From Cervus elaphus (lineage: Eukaryota > Chordata > Mammalia > Artiodactyla > Cervidae), in assembly GCF_910594005.1 (NCBI RefSeq), contig NC_057816.1, positions 21,531,797-21,595,796 of the forward strand: a stretch of DNA of 64,000 bases, read 5' to 3'. Each line of letters starts with the position of its first letter. Within the stretch, counting starts at the first letter, position 1. The position numbers were made by a program, and so were the translations under genes. The notes beneath the pieces are model-generated. The model was given only the letters and a program-made list of their open reading frames with translations, ran no database searches and was not told where the DNA came from. Below, in pieces: positions 46,501 through 49,500 of the stretch.

Positions 46501-49500
46501 GTCACAAGATCCTTTTCTTAGTGAAAGTCCTGCCCAACTCTTTGCGACCCCGTGGACTGCAGCCCGCCAGGCTCCCCTGTCCATGGAATTCTCCAGGCAA
46601 GAATACTGAAGTGGGTAGCCATTCCCTTCTCCAGGGCATCTTTCTGACCCAGGGATTGAACTTGGTTCTCCTGTGTTGCGGGTAGAATCTTTACCGTCTG
46701 AGCCACCGGGCTTCTCTCATCTTTAAGCCCCCTCATCTTAAAATAGGGATAGTAATAATCTGTGCCTTGTGGGTCTGAAAAGAGGATTAAATAAGATAAT
46801 ACAGGTGTAGTGTTTAGGACGACGGCACCTGGCACCCAGTAAGTATGCTATAAATGTTATTTATTACTGGCTTTGATTATTATTTCCTTTCCCTGTTCTG
46901 GGGTCTTGTGGGATTTTCTGTTCCCGTCGAGGTGAAGAAGGTCTGGATAGAAGGCAGGAGGGAATGACTCTCTGAAGGGGTGCCGCCTGGGGTCCCTGTG
47001 GACCCACGACTCCAGCCTGCCTCCTTCACGTGTCTCCATATTTGCAACCTCTGGCCTCTGCGCCCCACCCCCTTCAGAGAGGGCCCAGGGGCCTGGGGGG
47101 CCCCATGTTGGAGCTGGCTTTGCGATCAGGCAGCTCTAATCTGTCCCGTGAGCCCCACCAGAGTCTCATTAAAACGTGCCCCATAAATGTTAAAAAATTT
47201 ACACATAAAAAAATTCCATGCATGAAACTGAAACCGTACGTTTTACAGCCTCGGTTTGAAATCTTGCATAATATATAAAACCTCGGCCCTGCACTGGGGG
47301 CCCGTAAATCAGATTTTATAAAACAAAAAGCTTTTGCCTTTCAAAGGGGTTTGGGGAACTTGCAAATTTTACAAACTGTACCAACTGCCAGTCAGAGGCT
47401 GCTGGGCCCAAATAGGGGATCAATGGGCCAGGTGACAGAGGGCTGGTGAGTGCTGGGGTGTGTGTGTGTGTGGGAATTGGAGCCAGGGCGGGGGGAGGGT
47501 GTCCCTGGGGGAGCTGACCAGGGGAAAGTCACCCCCATGGTACTGAAATGGGGAGGTGGAGAGGGTCAGGGAGTGCGTGTACCAGCAGGAGAGATGCTTA
47601 TTTAATTTTTTAAATTTTTTATAATTAATGTTATATGCTTTCATTACTCAGACTTGCACTCCTCTTCACCTTTCTTATCAGGCTTATTTTTTGTGAGATG
47701 CTTATTTATAAATGAGGGCTCTACTGCCCCCAAGGAAGCAGAGAAGTGGGTGATGGAGTGGAAGGAGTCAGCAGACCTGGGCGCTAACAAGTCACCGCCC
47801 TTCTCCGGACTCCAGTGTCCCCATTCGTAAAATGGACACGCTGCTCTCTACGCTTGGGGTTTTCCCCCAGTGTTTTATGATTCTAAATTTCTATTCTGGC
47901 AGCTGGCTAACTGGGAAGGGAAGTTTACTCAGAAACCTATGCTCTAGGAATCTCTCTGGTCTCTGAGCGGCTCTGGGAGGGCTTCGTCAGCTGTGGTTCC
48001 CATGGGAACCTGTCCAGGAGATCGCGGGAGCTGGGGAGGTGGACATAGCAATTTGCTTGGATGCGAGGAGAGGGACCAGCAGGAGGGGGGAAGACCCGAA
48101 TCCTGGGGGGTGGTAGGCCTGGTGGGGCTGGGGAGGAGGCAGGATCTGAGCCCCACTCCAGGATCCAGGGTGGGACAGTTCGGGGGGATCCCAGTGTCCT
48201 CGTTACAAGCCCATCTGTGAAAGTCAACATTCAAGGGCAAAGGAAAGCCGCCCTGACACACATATATATAAAAAATAAATCTCTCAATTATCTCAGCTCA
48301 TTTGCTTGGGGTCTCATTTTATGTCCCTGCTCCGCTGCGCAGTATATCTGTCCGGATAAAGAGTTACAGTCCGCTGGGCTACGTGTGCGGGGTTGTAAAA
48401 AATACAGATGCCAAATTAACTGGCTGTGGCACTCGGCAGCTGATTGAGCTGATAATGACGCGATCTGACCTTTTTCTAATTTCTAATTATGTGCATCTCG
48501 GCAGTGCCGGCTGCACGACTCTTGTTCTAATGATGGCTCCTGTGGTCGGCCTCCTCACCTCCCCGCTCCCGACACAGGACCACACGTGGGATGGCAAAGG
48601 GCACTGCCTGATCCCAGCACCCCCACTCCCCCCCAACCCCCGGAAGATTTCAGGCCCTCAGCCACATGTCTCTTGATGGCCTGGAGGTGAGGTGAGGCGG
48701 CTGGAATGCCTGGCCTTAATGATACTGCATTTGACCTTAATCTTCTGGATGCCATGCATTTTCAAAGGCCATTTAGTTCCACTAGTCATGGCGTTAATTT
48801 TTTATGTCACAGGAGACAGGTGTACTGGCTCTACAGATGGGGAAACCGAGCTTCAAAGGAGCTGTCGTCAAAGCCACCCAGAGGGTGAGCTTGGCCTCAG
48901 GTCCTTGGCTCCTTCAACCACCTCCATTTAAATAATCGATCCATCCATCAGTCATTGACTGTGGCCAACTCCCCCAGGTAAACTCCTCCGGGTCCATGTG
49001 AGGGGGTGGGCTGTGCAAAGCCTGCTCCATGAGTGGACCACTCCCAGCCCATCACTTGGGATAGAAGCCCAGGTGCTCCACCTGGTGTCTCCACCAGGGG
49101 TCTGGGGCCACTGGGGCAGCTCCTATGGCAACCCCACCCTCAGATCAGGCAAGGCACATGGTGGACACTACCACGTTTTGCTGGATTAGATGAAGAAATC
49201 TGAGTCTTTGAGTGAACAGACCCCTGAGAGACCCAGGTAGTGTGGGCCAGGAGAGAGCATGGAGATGGTCACTTTTTGGTATTTCCAGGCTGTACTCTTG
49301 GGTTGGCTAAAAAGTTTGTTTTCCAGGTTTTTCCACTACATCTTATGGAAAAATCCAAATGAACTTTCTGGCCAACTCAGTAGACTAAGAGGCTGTCCTG
49401 GGGCTGGGAGGGGGAGATGTCTTCCAGAGCTCACCTGGCAGATGGCAGCGGGCAAGTTTGCAAGGTTTGTTTCGCCAGGACTCCTACTTCTGAAGAAGGG

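Noticed and set aside
48302..48676. Plus-strand open frame over the 48.3-48.6 kb island
   Set aside because: There is no family similarity and no credible splice sites. Constraint here, if real, is better explained by a noncoding element.
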